Assembly (NCBI GenBank): GCA_927910885.1
Contig: CAKMOD010000047.1
Coordinates: 1 to 31,866, forward strand
DNA length: 31,866 bases
DNA from: an uncultured Prevotella sp.
GTDB lineage: Bacteria; Bacteroidota; Bacteroidia; Bacteroidales; Bacteroidaceae
Direction of reading: 5' to 3'
Of the stretch, positions 31,788 to 31,866 are shown one piece after another. How positions within the stretch are numbered: position 1 is the stretch's first letter; every line of letters starts with the position of its first letter. The position numbers and the translations under genes are program-made. The notes beneath the pieces were generated by a model. It had not been told where the DNA came from and did no database searches. It saw only the letters and a program-made list of their open reading frames with translations.

Positions 31788-31866
31788 ATGGAAGATACTT
31801 ATCTATATCATTTAGCATCGTTGGTTCTCCCTAAGGATGTATTGAAATACTTCTCTGTAGTTAAAA
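31788..31866 (+). CDS. 5' end of a probable IS transposase N-terminal protein (ISAon1-like), partial
   Basis: 26 codons to the window edge, beginning MEDTYLYHLASLVLPKDVLK. The pattern of a short polar start, then LVLP and a hydrophobic/charged helix resembles the small N-terminal-region proteins of Bacteroidetes ISAon1-type insertion sequences; this is recognition from memory on very little sequence. A CCTTTG box precedes the ATG. The possible left end of the element, near 31725-31745, could not be fixed because the right end is outside. Confidence 0.4.
   Translation, partial: MEDTYLYHLASLVLPKDVLKYFSVVK

Overview
The window looks like chromosomal DNA of a Bacteroidales bacterium, most likely Prevotella. 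Three things point there: AT-rich intergenic DNA, repeated promoter-like boxes of the Bacteroidetes type (TTTG, about 20 bases, TAnnTTTG) instead of E. coli -35/-10 boxes, and the character of the housekeeping genes (OstA-like plus paired PpiC/SurA genes, RecQ of about 727 aa, HxLGTP histidine kinase). The species call is inference; no database was searched.

Layout, left to right. (1) 1-3590: an accessory minus-strand operon with its own promoter. It encodes an unknown protein, a PAAR-like multi-pass protein that could be a type VI secretion cargo, and a partial second copy of that protein's C-terminal region. This stretch carries about six apparent frameshifts, unlike the rest of the window. 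(2) 3892-12616: minus-strand housekeeping run guaB - PpiC isomerase - SurA-like isomerase - OstA-like protein - small membrane protein - mutL. It joins nucleotide synthesis, outer-membrane biogenesis and mismatch repair. (3) 12865-14524: a plus-strand Dps gene, then a minus-strand HigB/HigA-type toxin-antitoxin pair with a probably leaderless promoter. (4) 14644-20580: recQ, then tig - clpP - clpX, the trigger factor and ClpXP protease set. (5) 20684-25086: lptB; a REP-associated (RAYT/Y1) transposase fused to a DprA/SMF-like domain; and the mlaE-mlaF lipid transporter genes, separated by an inverted pair of G-rich hairpins of a family seen three times in the window. (6) 25126-29990: minus-strand run DUF177 - rpmF - fabH - era - der - small lipoprotein, covering ribosome assembly and fatty-acid initiation. 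(7) 30241-31866: an orphan histidine kinase and, at the right edge, the first 26 codons of what looks like an insertion-sequence gene.

The observations most worth checking are the RAYT-DprA-like fusion beside REP-like hairpins, a ClpP whose catalytic Asp position reads Asn, the frameshift-riddled PAAR-like locus with its partial duplicate, a MutL lacking the usual endonuclease motifs, and possible alternative RNA folds upstream of der and clpP. No tRNA, rRNA or CRISPR array was seen.
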